NCBI GenBank assembly: GCA_031179305.1
Contig: JAPSHX010000020.1
Location: 1 to 64,000, forward strand
Direction of reading: 5' to 3'
DNA from: Paenarthrobacter sp.
GTDB lineage: Bacteria > Actinomycetota > Actinomycetes > Actinomycetales > Micrococcaceae
Length of the DNA stretch: 64,000 nucleotides
The position numbers and the translations under genes were made by a program. Each line of letters opens with the position of its first letter. Positions within the stretch are counted from its first letter, which is position 1. Of this stretch, positions 6,543 through 17,200 are shown in pieces. Under the pieces are notes generated by a model. That model searched no databases. It saw only the letters and a program-made list of their open reading frames with translations, and was not told where the DNA came from.

Positions 6543-8186
6543 CTATGGTCCTCCCACGGGCAACTCCACGGACACCGTGGTCCCGGACCCCAAGATGGAG
6601 TCGAACGCCATGCGACCCATGTGGCGGCTGATGATGTCGTTGGCAATCGCCAGCCCCAATCCGCTGCCCGGTACGGCCGCAGAGGTGGCGTTCGAGGCGC
6701 GGTAGAAGCGCGTCAGGATGTGAGGGAGATCGTGTTCCGGGATGCCCAGGCCATTGTCTTCGATCTGGACCAGGGCTGCCCGTCCGCCATTCTCGGAAGC
6801 TGCCATGGCACTGGTGATGCCAACACGGCCGCCCTCGGGAGTGAACTTGATGGCGTTGGCCACGATGTTGGTGAACACCTGTTCCAGCTTTGCTTCATCG
6901 GCAGTGACCTCAATGTCCTCGGTCGCCTCCGTGAAGGACACGGAAACGTGGCGCGACTCTGCCAACGGGCGGAGAGTTGCCACCACCACCTGCAGGAGCT
7001 TGTCGATATCAACCGGCTTGAGGTCCAGGTTGCTGCCGTCCTGCATGGAGACCGTGAGCATGTCCTCAATCAGCCTGCGCAGGCGGTCCGAGTTCCGGGC
7101 AATGACGTCCAGCATTTTCCTGATGCCCTCGGGGACCGGGCCGCCGGAGCCGTCTTGGATCATGTCCAAGTAGGCGGTGATGGAGGTGAGGGGCGTCCGT
7201 AGCTCATGGTTTACGGTGGCTAGGAAATCTGTTTTCGCCTTGTCCAGTTGCCTCAGCTGGTGCAGGACGCGTTGCTGGGCGCTGATGAGGTGGCCTTGGA
7301 TGAGCCCATGGGCTACGTTCCCGGCCACGTGCTGCATCAAGGCGATCTCGGGACGCGTCCAATCGTGCCGCTCCTGCACAGTGGACAACAGGATGATGCC
7401 CATGGCGGAGGCGCCTTCGCCAACAGGGAGCAGCACAGTGGATACGGGTTTGAGTTCGCCGGACCACTCGCGAAGTGCATTGGCGATCTTCGAGTCAGGA
7501 TCTTCCCGGTGGTCCGCGACAGCGAGGACGTCCGCTTCTGCCCACAGCCGGTTGGCTGTCTCGGTGATGATTTTTTCGCTCTCGCCCAGCCTGGCCGGCA
7601 GCAGTGGAAGTCCCGGACGGTTCCACTGCGCACGGATGCTGGGGACCCGTTCATCGCGGAAGGTGGCGAACCAAACATGGTCCGCGCCCAAGGCCTCGCC
7701 AAAACCGCGAACCACGTGCTCTGCGATCAGCTGCGGGTCATTGGTTTGCCGGATTGCCGAAGAGACGTTCCGGAGGCTTTCCCGGAGTGCTTCGATTTCG
7801 CTACGGGAACGTGCGCGCTCCTTTGCGCGACCGATCAAGGTTGAAACCCTGTGTACGAGTTCCCCGGGACGAACCGGGTTGATGACGTAGTCTGCTACGC
7901 GCCAGGACTCCACTTCCTCAAGGTTTACAGACTCCTGAGCATCAAGAAGCAGCAGTACAGGAACCCCTGGGCGGCCAAGTCCGTGAGCGAGGGCGTTCTC
8001 CGCCACCACAACTGAGGGGTGGTGTTGCTGGAGATGCAAGGCCATGGAGGCGGTGTCCGTGGCAGGGAAGACCTGGAAGCCCGCTCCATGGAGCACGGAC
8101 GTGGTGGCCGCCAGGCGGTCATGGTTTGAGTCCGCCACCACAACCGAACGGGATGCATGCGTTTCACCGGCAACGGTCTCGCCCAC
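6543..8186 (-). CDS. Soluble sensor histidine kinase (pseudo-receiver, GAF, HisKA, HATPase)
   Basis: About 547 residues without a membrane segment. Residues 10-125 look like a receiver domain (VVVADSNHDRL start, KPARP-like VINPVRPGEL end), but the phospho-acceptor position reads VVVAENALAHG, with Glu where Asp is expected. A GAF-type domain follows (about 140-300), then HisKA with NHELRTPLTSI (His near 328) and an ATPase with the N box NIVANAIKFTP, DNGLGIP and GSGLGLAIA. The GTG at 8186 is chosen because GGAAGG precedes it by 6 bases; an in-frame GTG at 8216 has no ribosome site. No response regulator gene is adjacent, so its partner is unknown. Confidence 0.85.
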   Translation of the reverse strand: MGETVAGETHASRSVVVADSNHDRLAATTSVLHGAGFQVFPATDTASMALHLQQHHPSVVVAENALAHGLGRPGVPVLLLLDAQESVNLEEVESWRVADYVINPVRPGELVHRVSTLIGRAKERARSRSEIEALRESLRNVSSAIRQTNDPQLIAEHVVRGFGEALGADHVWFATFRDERVPSIRAQWNRPGLPLLPARLGESEKIITETANRLWAEADVLAVADHREDPDSKIANALREWSGELKPVSTVLLPVGEGASAMGIILLSTVQERHDWTRPEIALMQHVAGNVAHGLIQGHLISAQQRVLHQLRQLDKAKTDFLATVNHELRTPLTSITAYLDMIQDGSGGPVPEGIRKMLDVIARNSDRLRRLIEDMLTVSMQDGSNLDLKPVDIDKLLQVVVATLRPLAESRHVSVSFTEATEDIEVTADEAKLEQVFTNIVANAIKFTPEGGRVGITSAMAASENGGRAALVQIEDNGLGIPEHDLPHILTRFYRASNATSAAVPGSGLGLAIANDIISRHMGRMAFDSILGSGTTVSVELPVGGP

Positions 8187-8406
8187 TGCGCCCCTTCCGT
8201 TCCACCATCGGTTCACAATATTTCACGATTTGGCAACACCTTATCAGCGGCATAGCGGCCAGTGGCCGCCGAACTGTAAACAGGCTTTTTGAGTCGTGGG
8301 ACACACCTTTACTTTGACTGCCGGATTCGACAGCCTTGAGAGAGTGAGTGTGGGGGTCCGTTCCGGATTTCCTCCGCAGTTGTTTAGGAAAAGTGCGAGG
8401 AGAATT

Positions 8407-8790
8407 GTGGACCACCCAGCGACACCGCAAGAACACCAACAGGTGGAATTCGAGCTGGTACTCGAAGAGTCTGGGATCCTGCGCCTGACGTGGCCGCGTG
8501 GCGCCCGGATCAAGGAGTCGGATGCCCAAAGGGCCATGGACAGGGTCAACGAACTTTGCGGCCCGGACCGGCATCCCATGATTGTTGACATGGCCACCAC
8601 CGACGACGTCACCAGGGGTGCCCGATCAGTGTTTGCCAAACCCTGCCAAGCTTCCCGCATCGCCTTGTGGGGTTCGTCCCCGGTGGACAGGGTCATCGCC
8701 AACTTCTTCCTTGGCATCATGAAGCCGCCGTGCCCCACCCGGTTCTTCACTTCCGAAACAGAAGCGTTGGAGTGGCTGGTGGAGGCATAA
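8407..8790 (+). CDS. STAS-like small protein
   Basis: 127 residues, starting at a GTG (8407) preceded by GCGAGGAG; an in-frame ATG at 8296 would add 37 residues of unlikely composition. The pattern of beta strands and helices (FELVLEESGILRLTWPRGARI, then HPMIVDMATTDDVTRGARSVF, then RIALWGSSPVDRVIANFFLG and TRFFTSETEALEWL) matches the STAS/SpoIIAA-like fold found in many uncharacterised actinobacterial proteins. There is no obvious Ser phosphorylation motif. It is divergent from the histidine kinase and precedes a methyltransferase by 19 bp. A signalling or regulatory role is inferred from fold only. Confidence 0.7.
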   Translation: MDHPATPQEHQQVEFELVLEESGILRLTWPRGARIKESDAQRAMDRVNELCGPDRHPMIVDMATTDDVTRGARSVFAKPCQASRIALWGSSPVDRVIANFFLGIMKPPCPTRFFTSETEALEWLVEA

Positions 8791-8809
8791 CGCCCCATAT
8801 ATTTGGAGG

Positions 8810-9619
8810 ATGTTCACCGCGCTCAGGAAATACCTGCTGATACCTCGCCTCATCAGGCTGTCCTCGGCCGCACCCAAGGACCCCCTCACAGCCTGGGACC
8901 AGTATTGGGGTAACGTCCGTTCAACCGGTGCCACGGGCGATGTCCTGTGGGATTCGGGAAGCGCCCATGAACTCAATGGCTATCTCCCCACGCTGAAGCA
9001 GCTGGACCCCACACTGCCGGTAGTTGACGTAGGGTGCGGAAACGGCAGCTTTACCCGACTATTGGCAGAGCATTTCCCTCATGCGCTGGGGCTCGACTAC
9101 TCCGCCAACGCTGTGGACCGCGCGCGCCAGGAGGCAGCCGGGATCACGACGGCGTCATTCGCCGTGTGCGACATGACGGCGCCTGACGCTGCCCGGACGG
9201 TAGCGACGGCCCTTGAAGCGGCGGGTTGGCCCGGGGACGCAAACGTGTTCATCCGAGGTGTCCTGCACGTACTCGACCGCAGCGGCCAGTCCGCTTTGGC
9301 CGCAAACCTGCTGCCCGTCGTCGGGAACCGTGGAGGCGTTTTTCTGGCCGAGACCAACTTCCCCGGCACGCCTGTGGACTACGTCAGTCACCTCGGGGCA
9401 ACCCGAAACTCCATTCCAGCGCCGCTTGAGGGGGCGATCCGGGGACTGCCTATGCCTGGCCGGTTCGGTGCCGCACAACGTGCCAAGGCCTTCCCGACGG
9501 CGGACTGGGACCTTGTGGAAGAAGGCTCAGCGAGCATCGAGACGCGTCCGCTGAGCAATCCGTCGGCCCCGGACCTCATCCCGGGCTACTACGCGCTGCT
9601 CCGGGCCCGCCGAGCATAG
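8810..9619 (+). CDS. Class I SAM-dependent methyltransferase
   Basis: 269 residues. The SAM-binding motif I is VVDVGCGNGSFTRLLAEHFP at about residues 71-90, followed by LGLDYSANAVDRAR (acidic ribose-binding position) and FAVCDMTAPD, with a hydrophobic motif IV-like ANVFIRGVLHVL. The substrate cannot be told from sequence. The ATG at 8810 directly abuts GGAGG, which is too close for a standard ribosome site, so a start elsewhere near the N-terminus is possible. The gene ends base-to-base against the convergent oligopeptidase gene (9619/9620). Confidence 0.8.
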   Translation: MFTALRKYLLIPRLIRLSSAAPKDPLTAWDQYWGNVRSTGATGDVLWDSGSAHELNGYLPTLKQLDPTLPVVDVGCGNGSFTRLLAEHFPHALGLDYSANAVDRARQEAAGITTASFAVCDMTAPDAARTVATALEAAGWPGDANVFIRGVLHVLDRSGQSALAANLLPVVGNRGGVFLAETNFPGTPVDYVSHLGATRNSIPAPLEGAIRGLPMPGRFGAAQRAKAFPTADWDLVEEGSASIETRPLSNPSAPDLIPGYYALLRARRA

Positions 9620-11839
9620 CTACTTGAGGCCGGCGCCCGGAAGCAGCCCCGTGGCACCGAGGGAATCGGCTACGAAAGCGTAGTCCCAGGCCCGCTCGCG
9701 CCACTGCACGTACCGGCCCGATGCGCCTCCATGGCCACCGTCCATTTCGATCTTCATGACGATCGGCTCGGTCCCCGTGGACGCAGAGCGCAGGGCCTGG
9801 ACCCACTTGGCGGGCTCCACGTAGAGCACACGCGTGTCGTTGAAGGAGGTCACAGCTGCGATCTTGGGGTAGGCCACGGTCCCCACGTTCTCGTAGGGAG
9901 TGTAGGACTTCATGTACGCGTAGGCCTCGGGGTCCGTGATGGGGTTGCCCCATTCCTCCCATTCCAGGGCGGATAGCGGAAGCTCAGGATCCAGGATGGT
10001 GGTCAAGGCGTCCACGAACGGCACCTGCGCCACTATGGCCGCGTACTTTTCCGGGGCCATGTTGGCGACTGCGCCCATGAGCAGGCCGCCGGCGGATCCA
10101 CCCATGGCAGCGATGCGCGCAGGGTCCACCCAGCCGGAGTCTGCCAGCCAGTCAGTAGCTGCGATGAAGTCCGTGAAGGTGTTCTTCTTGGCGAGCTTCT
10201 TGCCGTCCTCGTACCACTTGCGTCCCAGTTCACCGCCGCCGCGAATGTGGGCGATCACCATGACGATTCCGCGGTCCAAGAGGGACAAACGGGCCACGCC
10301 GAAGCCAGGATCCATGCTCATTTCGTAAGAGCCGTAACCGTAAACCAACCCGGCGGCTTTGCCATCCTGCAGGACCGAGGCATGACGCAGCACTGACAGG
10401 GGGACCTGTGTGCCGTCGTCGGCAGTGGCCCATTCACGGGTGGCAACGTAGTCGGAAGAGGAGTAGCCGCCCAGAACCGGGCTTTCCTTGCGGAGCAGCA
10501 ACTCACCGCCAGGCTGTTCTGCCGTGGGCAGGACGAAGTCGTAGACGCGCGACGGCGTGAAGTAAGAGGTATAGCCCATGCGGATCACCGGGGCTTCGTA
10601 ATCGGAGCCGGATACACCCGCGGTGTAAAGCTCCTCATCGAAGGCAGGCTCCACGGGCATTCCTTGAGCAGCTGTGCCCAGGCCTGCCAGCGGGAGCACC
10701 TGCACGCGCTCGATTGTGTCCTTGCGGACGGACAACACCAGGTGCGTGGAGGTTACGCCCGCACCGTTGACGCGAACGTCGTCTGAATGTTCGACGACGG
10801 TCCGCCAGTCCTGCCCGGCGAGCGGCTTGGAGAGCTCTGCAGGATCCACCAGGCTCACCATCGAATTGATGGCGCCCTTGTTGTGGGTCACGAGCAGGGT
10901 TTCCTTCCCGTCAAGGAGGAAAGGCTCAGCCTCATAGAGGACGTGGTGGTCGCGGGAAATGACGGTGCTCAGGCCGGCGTCGTAGTCGTCGAAGCGAAGC
11001 AGCCGGGTTTCACTGAACTCGGAGCAGCCGATGCCAAGCACCAAATGGCGGCGGTCGGAGGAGAGATCGAAGCCGAGCCACATGGCGACGTCGTCCTCCT
11101 GGTAGAGGACCTCATCATCAGCCACAGGCGTGCCCAGGACGTGGGCCTTGACTTGGTAGGGTCGCCACGAATCATCCACCACTGTGTAGAAGAGCCTGGT
11201 CCCGTCCGGGGAGAACGCCACCCCGTAGAAGATGTCCTCTATGACGTCCGGGAGGAGCTCGCCGGTCCTCAGATCCTTGATCCGCAGGGTGAAGCGTTCG
11301 TCTCCGGAGTTGTCCACAGCGTAGGCGTAAAGGTTGCCGTCGATTGTCACGGCGGCACCACCCACGCTGAAGAACGGCTGGCCCTCTGCTTCAACATTTC
11401 CGTCCAGGAGCACCTGCTCGCCGGGAAGCTCAACGCCGGCTTCAACCGCAGGGGGAGTCCAGTCCGCCACGGGATCGCCCGTGTTGGCGGCCAGGACGCG
11501 GCACTGGATGCTGTACTCCTTGCCCTCCACTGAGCGGCTGTAGTACCACCAGCCATCCTTGCGGCTGGGCACCGATAGATCCGTCTCCTGGGTACGGCCC
11601 TTGATCTCCTGGAACATCGCGTCACGGAGCGGTTCCTGGTGCGCCGTCAATGCTTCCTGGTAGGCATTCTCTGCTTTGAGATGGTCAACAACCTCGGAGG
11701 ATTCTTTGTCCCTGAGCCACTCATAGTTGTCCACAAAGACATCGCCATGATGTTCGCGGCGGGTAGGGATCTGCTTGGCGCGAGGAGGCTGGAGAGTGGG
11801 TTCCTTAGCAGCGGCAGGCGCGGAAGACGTGTGGCTCAT
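9620..11839 (-). CDS. ptrB: Prolyl oligopeptidase family serine peptidase (oligopeptidase B)
   Basis: 739 residues, near the family norm of about 690-740. The N-terminal half is a seven-bladed propeller-like region (starting HGDVFVDNYEWLRDKES). The C-terminal alpha/beta hydrolase domain has the nucleophile in GGSAGG (Ser near 582), the Asp in SFNDTRVLYVEP (near 668) and the His in DGGHGG (near 704). S9A oligopeptidase B enzymes cut short peptides after Arg or Lys in the cytoplasm; the sequence order and GGSAGG context fit this better than true prolyl oligopeptidase. No signal peptide is present. It stands alone on the minus strand. Confidence 0.9.
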   Translation of the reverse strand: MSHTSSAPAAAKEPTLQPPRAKQIPTRREHHGDVFVDNYEWLRDKESSEVVDHLKAENAYQEALTAHQEPLRDAMFQEIKGRTQETDLSVPSRKDGWWYYSRSVEGKEYSIQCRVLAANTGDPVADWTPPAVEAGVELPGEQVLLDGNVEAEGQPFFSVGGAAVTIDGNLYAYAVDNSGDERFTLRIKDLRTGELLPDVIEDIFYGVAFSPDGTRLFYTVVDDSWRPYQVKAHVLGTPVADDEVLYQEDDVAMWLGFDLSSDRRHLVLGIGCSEFSETRLLRFDDYDAGLSTVISRDHHVLYEAEPFLLDGKETLLVTHNKGAINSMVSLVDPAELSKPLAGQDWRTVVEHSDDVRVNGAGVTSTHLVLSVRKDTIERVQVLPLAGLGTAAQGMPVEPAFDEELYTAGVSGSDYEAPVIRMGYTSYFTPSRVYDFVLPTAEQPGGELLLRKESPVLGGYSSSDYVATREWATADDGTQVPLSVLRHASVLQDGKAAGLVYGYGSYEMSMDPGFGVARLSLLDRGIVMVIAHIRGGGELGRKWYEDGKKLAKKNTFTDFIAATDWLADSGWVDPARIAAMGGSAGGLLMGAVANMAPEKYAAIVAQVPFVDALTTILDPELPLSALEWEEWGNPITDPEAYAYMKSYTPYENVGTVAYPKIAAVTSFNDTRVLYVEPAKWVQALRSASTGTEPIVMKIEMDGGHGGASGRYVQWRERAWDYAFVADSLGATGLLPGAGLK

Positions 11840-12032
11840 GTGGCCACTCTATAGACGGGCTCTGACACAGAACCAGCAATTTCGCTCAGAGCGCCCGGGA
11901 CCGCCTTTGCAGTGAGAGTAATCCATGACATGGACCACAACGCCCGGATTCGCGTCATGACTTGCGTGGTAACTCCACTGCATATATTGCGAGCACGAAT
12001 TTAGTCCCCGTTCCCGGATATTGGAGGTTCAG

Positions 12033-12830
12033 ATGGTTCCGCTTCACGCGCACAGTGTCCATGTCGGCAAAAGGGGTCGTCTGCAAGCACGGCGACATCC
12101 AGACTCGTTGCGTCGCTCCCACGTAGACCTCGAAGTCATCATTCCTGCCTACAACGAGGCAGGAAGAATTGCCAGCACACTGATGCAAACAGTGGACTTC
12201 CTGGCCGCTCAACCGTGGTCTTCGCGCATTGTGGTGGTGGATAACGGCAGCGTGGATGAGACTGCTGCGGTCGTCCGCCAAATCTCCCGGGAAAAGGGAG
12301 ATGCAGTGCCAATCTCAGTGCTGGGGTGTTCCCGTCGTGGCAAAGGGGCAGCTGTCCGCCGTGGCCTCCTCAGCGGGACGTCCAGGTTCACGGGCTTCTT
12401 TGACGCCGACCTGGCCACGCCGCTGGCAACGCTCACTGAAGCCATGGAGCATCTCGCGGGCGGCGCTTCCGCGGTTATCGCTTCCCGTCACGCCCCGGGA
12501 TCCACCTTTGTTGTGCCCCAGCACATCGGGCGCCGAATGGGCGGCACGGCCTTCCGGGCTCTGACCAAATCCAAGGTCAAAGGCATTCAGGACACCCAAT
12601 GCGGCTTCAAGTTTTTCGAACGGGATGCCCTCACCGCTGCCATGGTGCAGTGCCGCAGCACAGGTTTCGCCTTCGACGTGGAACTGCTTCTTCGGCTCCA
12701 GGACAACGACGCCAGCATTGTGGAACTGCCCGTGGCCTGGACCGATGGAGCCGAGTCCACGTTCCGCCCCTTCCAGGACGGAGTGGCCAGCTTCGCCTCG
12801 GTGATTCAACTTCAGAAAGCAACATCGTGA
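12033..12830 (+). CDS. Family 2 glycosyltransferase (polyprenyl-phosphate sugar transferase type)
   Basis: 265 residues with the GT-A fold signature LEVIIPAYNEAGRIASTL at about residues 32-49, a VVVDNGSVDETAAVV nucleotide-binding stretch and GFFDADLATPL, whose DAD coordinates the metal. It resembles dolichyl- or polyprenyl-phosphate mannose/glucose synthases (soluble type, no C-terminal membrane region), which supply lipid-linked sugars to PMT-type enzymes like the two encoded downstream. The ATG at 12033 follows GGAGG by 5 bases. This gene opens a long plus-strand glycan operon; its TGA overlaps the GTG of the next gene by 4 bp. Confidence 0.85.
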   Translation: MVPLHAHSVHVGKRGRLQARRHPDSLRRSHVDLEVIIPAYNEAGRIASTLMQTVDFLAAQPWSSRIVVVDNGSVDETAAVVRQISREKGDAVPISVLGCSRRGKGAAVRRGLLSGTSRFTGFFDADLATPLATLTEAMEHLAGGASAVIASRHAPGSTFVVPQHIGRRMGGTAFRALTKSKVKGIQDTQCGFKFFERDALTAAMVQCRSTGFAFDVELLLRLQDNDASIVELPVAWTDGAESTFRPFQDGVASFASVIQLQKATS

Positions 12831-14284
12831 CGGACGGCTCAACTGACATGAACTCCCCAACCCAACTCGCTGGAAAGCACGTACTGGTGCTCAACTGGCG
12901 CGATGTTAAGCACTCCCAAGCCGGCGGCGCCGAGCAGTACATGCATGAGATCTCCCGCAGATGGGTGGACAGCGGAGTTCGTGTCACGTGGTTTACGGGC
13001 CGGGACACCGGCCAGTCAGCCGAGGAGACCATTGACGGCATCCGAATATTGCGAGGTGGGGGAGCACTCTCCATCTACGGGCAGGCGGCAATGAGGCTCC
13101 TGCGTGCCAGCGGCCAGTTCGACGCCGTGGTGGATTGCCAAAACGGAATTCCGTTCTTCTCTCCGTTGTTTCTGCGCGGGGACATCCCGATCGTGCAGCT
13201 GGTCCACCACGTTCACCAAGAGCAGTTCCGCACCCGGTTCTCCCCGCCCATGGCCGCCGTCGGCCGCTTCCTCGAAAGCAGTGGCGCCAAGACGGTGTAC
13301 GGGCAGCGCGCCATCGTCGCGGTATCGCCCTCAACCCGGATGGAATTGCGAAAGCTTGGATTCAGGGGACCCATCCACGTGGTGCCGAACGGTACCATCG
13401 ACATTCCGCCGACGGTTGCCGCGCGGGCCGCTGAGCCGACCATCGCCGTCGTGAGCCGTTTGGTGCCCCACAAGCGACTGGACCTGCTGCTGGGCCAGTT
13501 CGCCGTGGCGGCGCGGAGACTTCCCAACTTGCGCATGGACATCGTCGGGGACGGTCCCGAACGGGCGCGGCTGCAGCAACTGGCCATGGACCTCGGCCTG
13601 GATCACGCCATCACCTTCCACGGATACCAACCCAACGAGGTCCGTGACAACCTGTTGAGCCGGGCATGGATGACTGCCACCACGTCGGCATCGGAAGGCT
13701 GGGGTTGTTCAGTAATCGAAGCCGCAGCTTGGGGCGTGCCGTGCTTGGCGTTGCGGGTTCCGGGAATCAGGGATTCGGTAGTAGACGGCCGTACAGGATG
13801 GCTTGTGGACCATCCCACGGACTTCGGATCTGCCATGGTTCATGCGATCAACGAGTTGAGCGAACCCGAGGCAGCCATCATCGTCTCCGGTGAGTGCCGT
13901 GAATGGGCCCGCTGCTTTACCTGGGACCGCAGCACCATGTTGCTCACAGGGGTGCTCCTTGAGGAAGCGAAGATGCGTCGTGACGGCGGAGACCCACGTG
14001 CTTTCCACTCGGACTTGTCCACCCTGATTCAATTCGAAGTCCCTGCGCAGTCCGAAGTCACTGGCAGCGTTGATTTCACAGCCGCCCTGAGGCCGACCGA
14101 CGAGTATGCGCTGGCCGACGATCACGTATCCATCATCATGAAGGGCCGGGATGAGTTCGAGGCCTTTGCCGCGATGAAGAAGATCGGCGTGGCCGCTGCC
14201 GACATCCGATCAGCAGGCCGCAGCACCCTGCTTGCCGGACCGGGTAGTGTCTTCGTCCCGGCCGAAGCCATCGATGGCCAGTAA
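12827..14284 (+). CDS. Family 4 glycosyltransferase
   Basis: 485 residues; the GTG start overlaps the previous stop (GTGA), with ATG 12848 as the alternative. The N-terminal Rossmann half opens VLVLNWRDVKHSQAGGAEQYM with the glycine-rich acceptor loop; the C-terminal half has VSRLVPHKRLDLLL, VGDGPERARL and SEGWGCSVIEAAAWG, the EX7E region of GT4 retaining enzymes. About 100 extra residues at the C-terminus (after 390) do not look catalytic and contain a two-strand TIGR-like pattern ending VSIIMKGRDEFEAFAAMKKI; their role is unknown. It probably adds a sugar to a cytoplasmic lipid-linked glycan. Confidence 0.85.
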   Translation: MTDGSTDMNSPTQLAGKHVLVLNWRDVKHSQAGGAEQYMHEISRRWVDSGVRVTWFTGRDTGQSAEETIDGIRILRGGGALSIYGQAAMRLLRASGQFDAVVDCQNGIPFFSPLFLRGDIPIVQLVHHVHQEQFRTRFSPPMAAVGRFLESSGAKTVYGQRAIVAVSPSTRMELRKLGFRGPIHVVPNGTIDIPPTVAARAAEPTIAVVSRLVPHKRLDLLLGQFAVAARRLPNLRMDIVGDGPERARLQQLAMDLGLDHAITFHGYQPNEVRDNLLSRAWMTATTSASEGWGCSVIEAAAWGVPCLALRVPGIRDSVVDGRTGWLVDHPTDFGSAMVHAINELSEPEAAIIVSGECREWARCFTWDRSTMLLTGVLLEEAKMRRDGGDPRAFHSDLSTLIQFEVPAQSEVTGSVDFTAALRPTDEYALADDHVSIIMKGRDEFEAFAAMKKIGVAAADIRSAGRSTLLAGPGSVFVPAEAIDGQ

Positions 14285-14297
14285 CGGTAGCTGATCA

Positions 14298-17200
14298 GTG
14301 GATTTATCCGAACAAGCCATAACCACCGCAGCGGGCATGAGGCACAGGGCTGAAAGCAGGGAAAGGACACCGGATCAAGACGTTAACATAGCTCAAAACA
14401 GTGGCTTCCTCGCTGTGTCCGCCGGACTGGTGGGCGTGGTGAGCTACGCGTGCACCCTGCTTATGGCCAACATGCTGGGGACAGCGGATTACACACAGTT
14501 TGCGGCCGCCGCGATGATCCTTGGCGTTGTGGGGATCGTGGCCAACGCGATGGTTCCGCTTCCTCTCTCGCATGTGGTTGCGGTGCATCCGGCAGGCTCC
14601 GAAGAGCGGCGGAACGGCGTGGCCTTCTCCGTCTTCGTGTCCTGCCTGGCGGGTGCCGCCGCAGCCGCCATTACCGGCGGCGTAACTCTCGCGCTTGCCA
14701 CTCCCGTCCTGGCAGCAGCGGTGGCTCTGGCAGCCTTTGTCATTTTCGTTGTGAATGCGCCCGCCGGGTGGCTTCAGGGCGAACTCCGCTTCACGTGGTA
14801 CGCAGTGTCAACCATCGGCGAGGTTGTCTTGCGGTTGATCTTCAGCCTGCTGGTGATCGTGATGGCATGGGGTGCCGGGGGAGCTGTCCTCGGTTTTGTC
14901 GTGGGGTGCCTGGCGCCGCTGGTGGTGCCGTGGTCGTTCTATCGGGATCTCCGCTGGCGTCCGCGGGTGTTGCTCGAGAAGTGGCGATGGGCCGAAACCA
15001 GCGATATCGCGTCGGTTCTGTGCGTCGTCTCCGTGCTGGTGGGGATCGACGTCGTAGTGGTCGGCTTTCTGGACAATGGCTCGGCTGAGGCGGCAGGTTT
15101 CCAAGCGCTCGCCACCATTGCAAAGGGGCCCGTTTACGTGGCTGCGGGAACGGCGCTGGTGGCATTTCCGCTGCTTCGCACCCCTGGAGTCAAGGTCAGC
15201 GCGGTGCTGGGCGCTTCCTTCGCCTCGTTCGGGCAGCTTGTGGTGGTGGCCTTCGCCATCATCGCCACGGCACCGCCCCTCATGTCCGGCGTCATTGTTC
15301 CGCAGAAGTATCACGGCTCCCTTGGGCTCCTGCCATGGCTGGCGGCGTCCGGCCTCGGTTATGCCGTCCTGATGGTGCTTGCCACCATCCTCCTTGCCAT
15401 GCGTGCCTATCGCCGCTGCCAAATCGGCCTTGCTTGTGCTTGTCTTCTGGTGATCGGCGGACTGTGGATCGGCTGGCAGACGAACGCCGTCTCGGGAATG
15501 GCTGTGGGATCTGCCGTCGGTGCGGTCACTGCTGGCTTGGTCCTGACACTGTTGGCGCGTCCCGTGCTGGCGTCTGCCAACCCGGGAAAGGGGACGGGCA
15601 GGTTCGCCATCCTGGCGTTGGCCCTGATCGTGGTCCTTGCAGGCGCCGCCCACCTGCACCCCTTGCTCTGGTTGCTTCTCGCCGGCATCAGCGGTGTCAC
15701 CGTTCTTGCCCATCAGCGCGGAATCCTGCCGCACAAGAACGACTTCAGGATCTCCCGTCGTCGGCAGGTTGGCAGACGCAGCAAAAGTCCAGGCCGCCGG
15801 TCCAAGCCTGAATCAGCCGACATCAGTCCGCTTCCAGCCTGGGTAATCCGGGCGCTTTCGTGCAACCTGACCGCATTCGTCGCTGTGGTTGCTGGCGCGT
15901 TCGGTGTTCGTGCCCTCGGCCTCGAGCGTGGCTTCGAGGTGTGGGTAGACGAGATGCTCTATGTCCGGTTGGGTGAGTCCGTAGCCGCCGGTGAATTCCC
16001 CACTTTGCCTGATGGCCCGTTCTTCCTCCACCCACCCGGCTATTTCCTGTTGGAAGCCGGGGTCGTCCATATTTTCGGAGTTACCGGTGAGATCATCGAG
16101 GTGACCCTTCAACTGCGTTGGCTCAACGCCCTGATGGGTGCAGCGACAGTAGGGCTGGGCTTCCTGTTGGTACGCAAGCTGGCCACTCCGACCGCGGCGT
16201 GGCTCACGGCCGTGCTGCTGGCATTCGAACCGTTCATCCTGCGGAACAACAGCCATGCATTCCTCGAGACCTCGGCCATGGTGCCGGGGCTTGCCGGATT
16301 GCTGCTTCTGGTCTCTACCAAGGAGCCGAAGAGCAGGCTGCATTCCTTCCTCAGGCTTGCAACAGCGGGGCTCTTGCTGGGGTATTCCATTCTCTGCAAG
16401 GACTTTTTCTTCATCTGCACCGTGGCCCCGGTGGTTGCGGCCATGGTGTGGAAGAAGACGTACCCGTGGCGACAGGGGCTTGTGGTCACAGCCTTTGGCT
16501 TCGTGCCCTACGTGATCTACCTGATTGTGGTCGCTGTGCACGGTCACTTCCCCAGTTGGGTGTGGGCCAAGACCAATGGGTTGGTGCGCATGTCCGGCGT
16601 GGAGAAGAGCACGGGGTTCACCTCTGAGGGATCGCCCAGCATTCTGTCCCGGCTCGTTGAACAGAGCGGGCACTTCGGGACCAGCTACATCCTGCTGGGG
16701 CTATGCCCCGTGGTTGGCTTGCTGTTGTGCTTCAGCCACCACGCGGGCCGGCGCCTGATTGGACTGGCCGGCTTGGCCCTTGGAGCTGCAGGGGCGTATA
16801 GCGCTTTGTTTGGCACTTTCGAGGAACAATACGGATACGGCGTCATGGTTGCCGGAGCTATTTGTTCGGTCTTGGTGGTGGTGGAAATTCGGGAGAGGTA
16901 CCCGAGAACCCGCAATACCTTGGCCATCATCAGCGTGTGCTACGTGGTATTGACCGTGGTACTGGGCCTTCGCACAGCCCTAACTGTGGACAACGGCTTC
17001 GTCCGGGCTAATGACTGGGTGCAGGCCAATCTCCCTGCCGACGCTCGGATTAGTGTTACCAACAGCACCGGGCATTTTGCCTACATGCATGACCCCCGGT
17101 TTGGGATCTGGCCTTCGGCACCGTTGATGAAGCAGAACGGCGTTAGCTACATCCTCACCCAATCCAAGCCCACCAGCCAAGGCTACGGCTACGCCAACCC

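Noticed and set aside
14808..15734. 308-codon open frame antisense to the flippase fusion
   Set aside because: Its charged, His/Arg/Asp-rich composition is what the reverse complement of membrane-helix codons yields.
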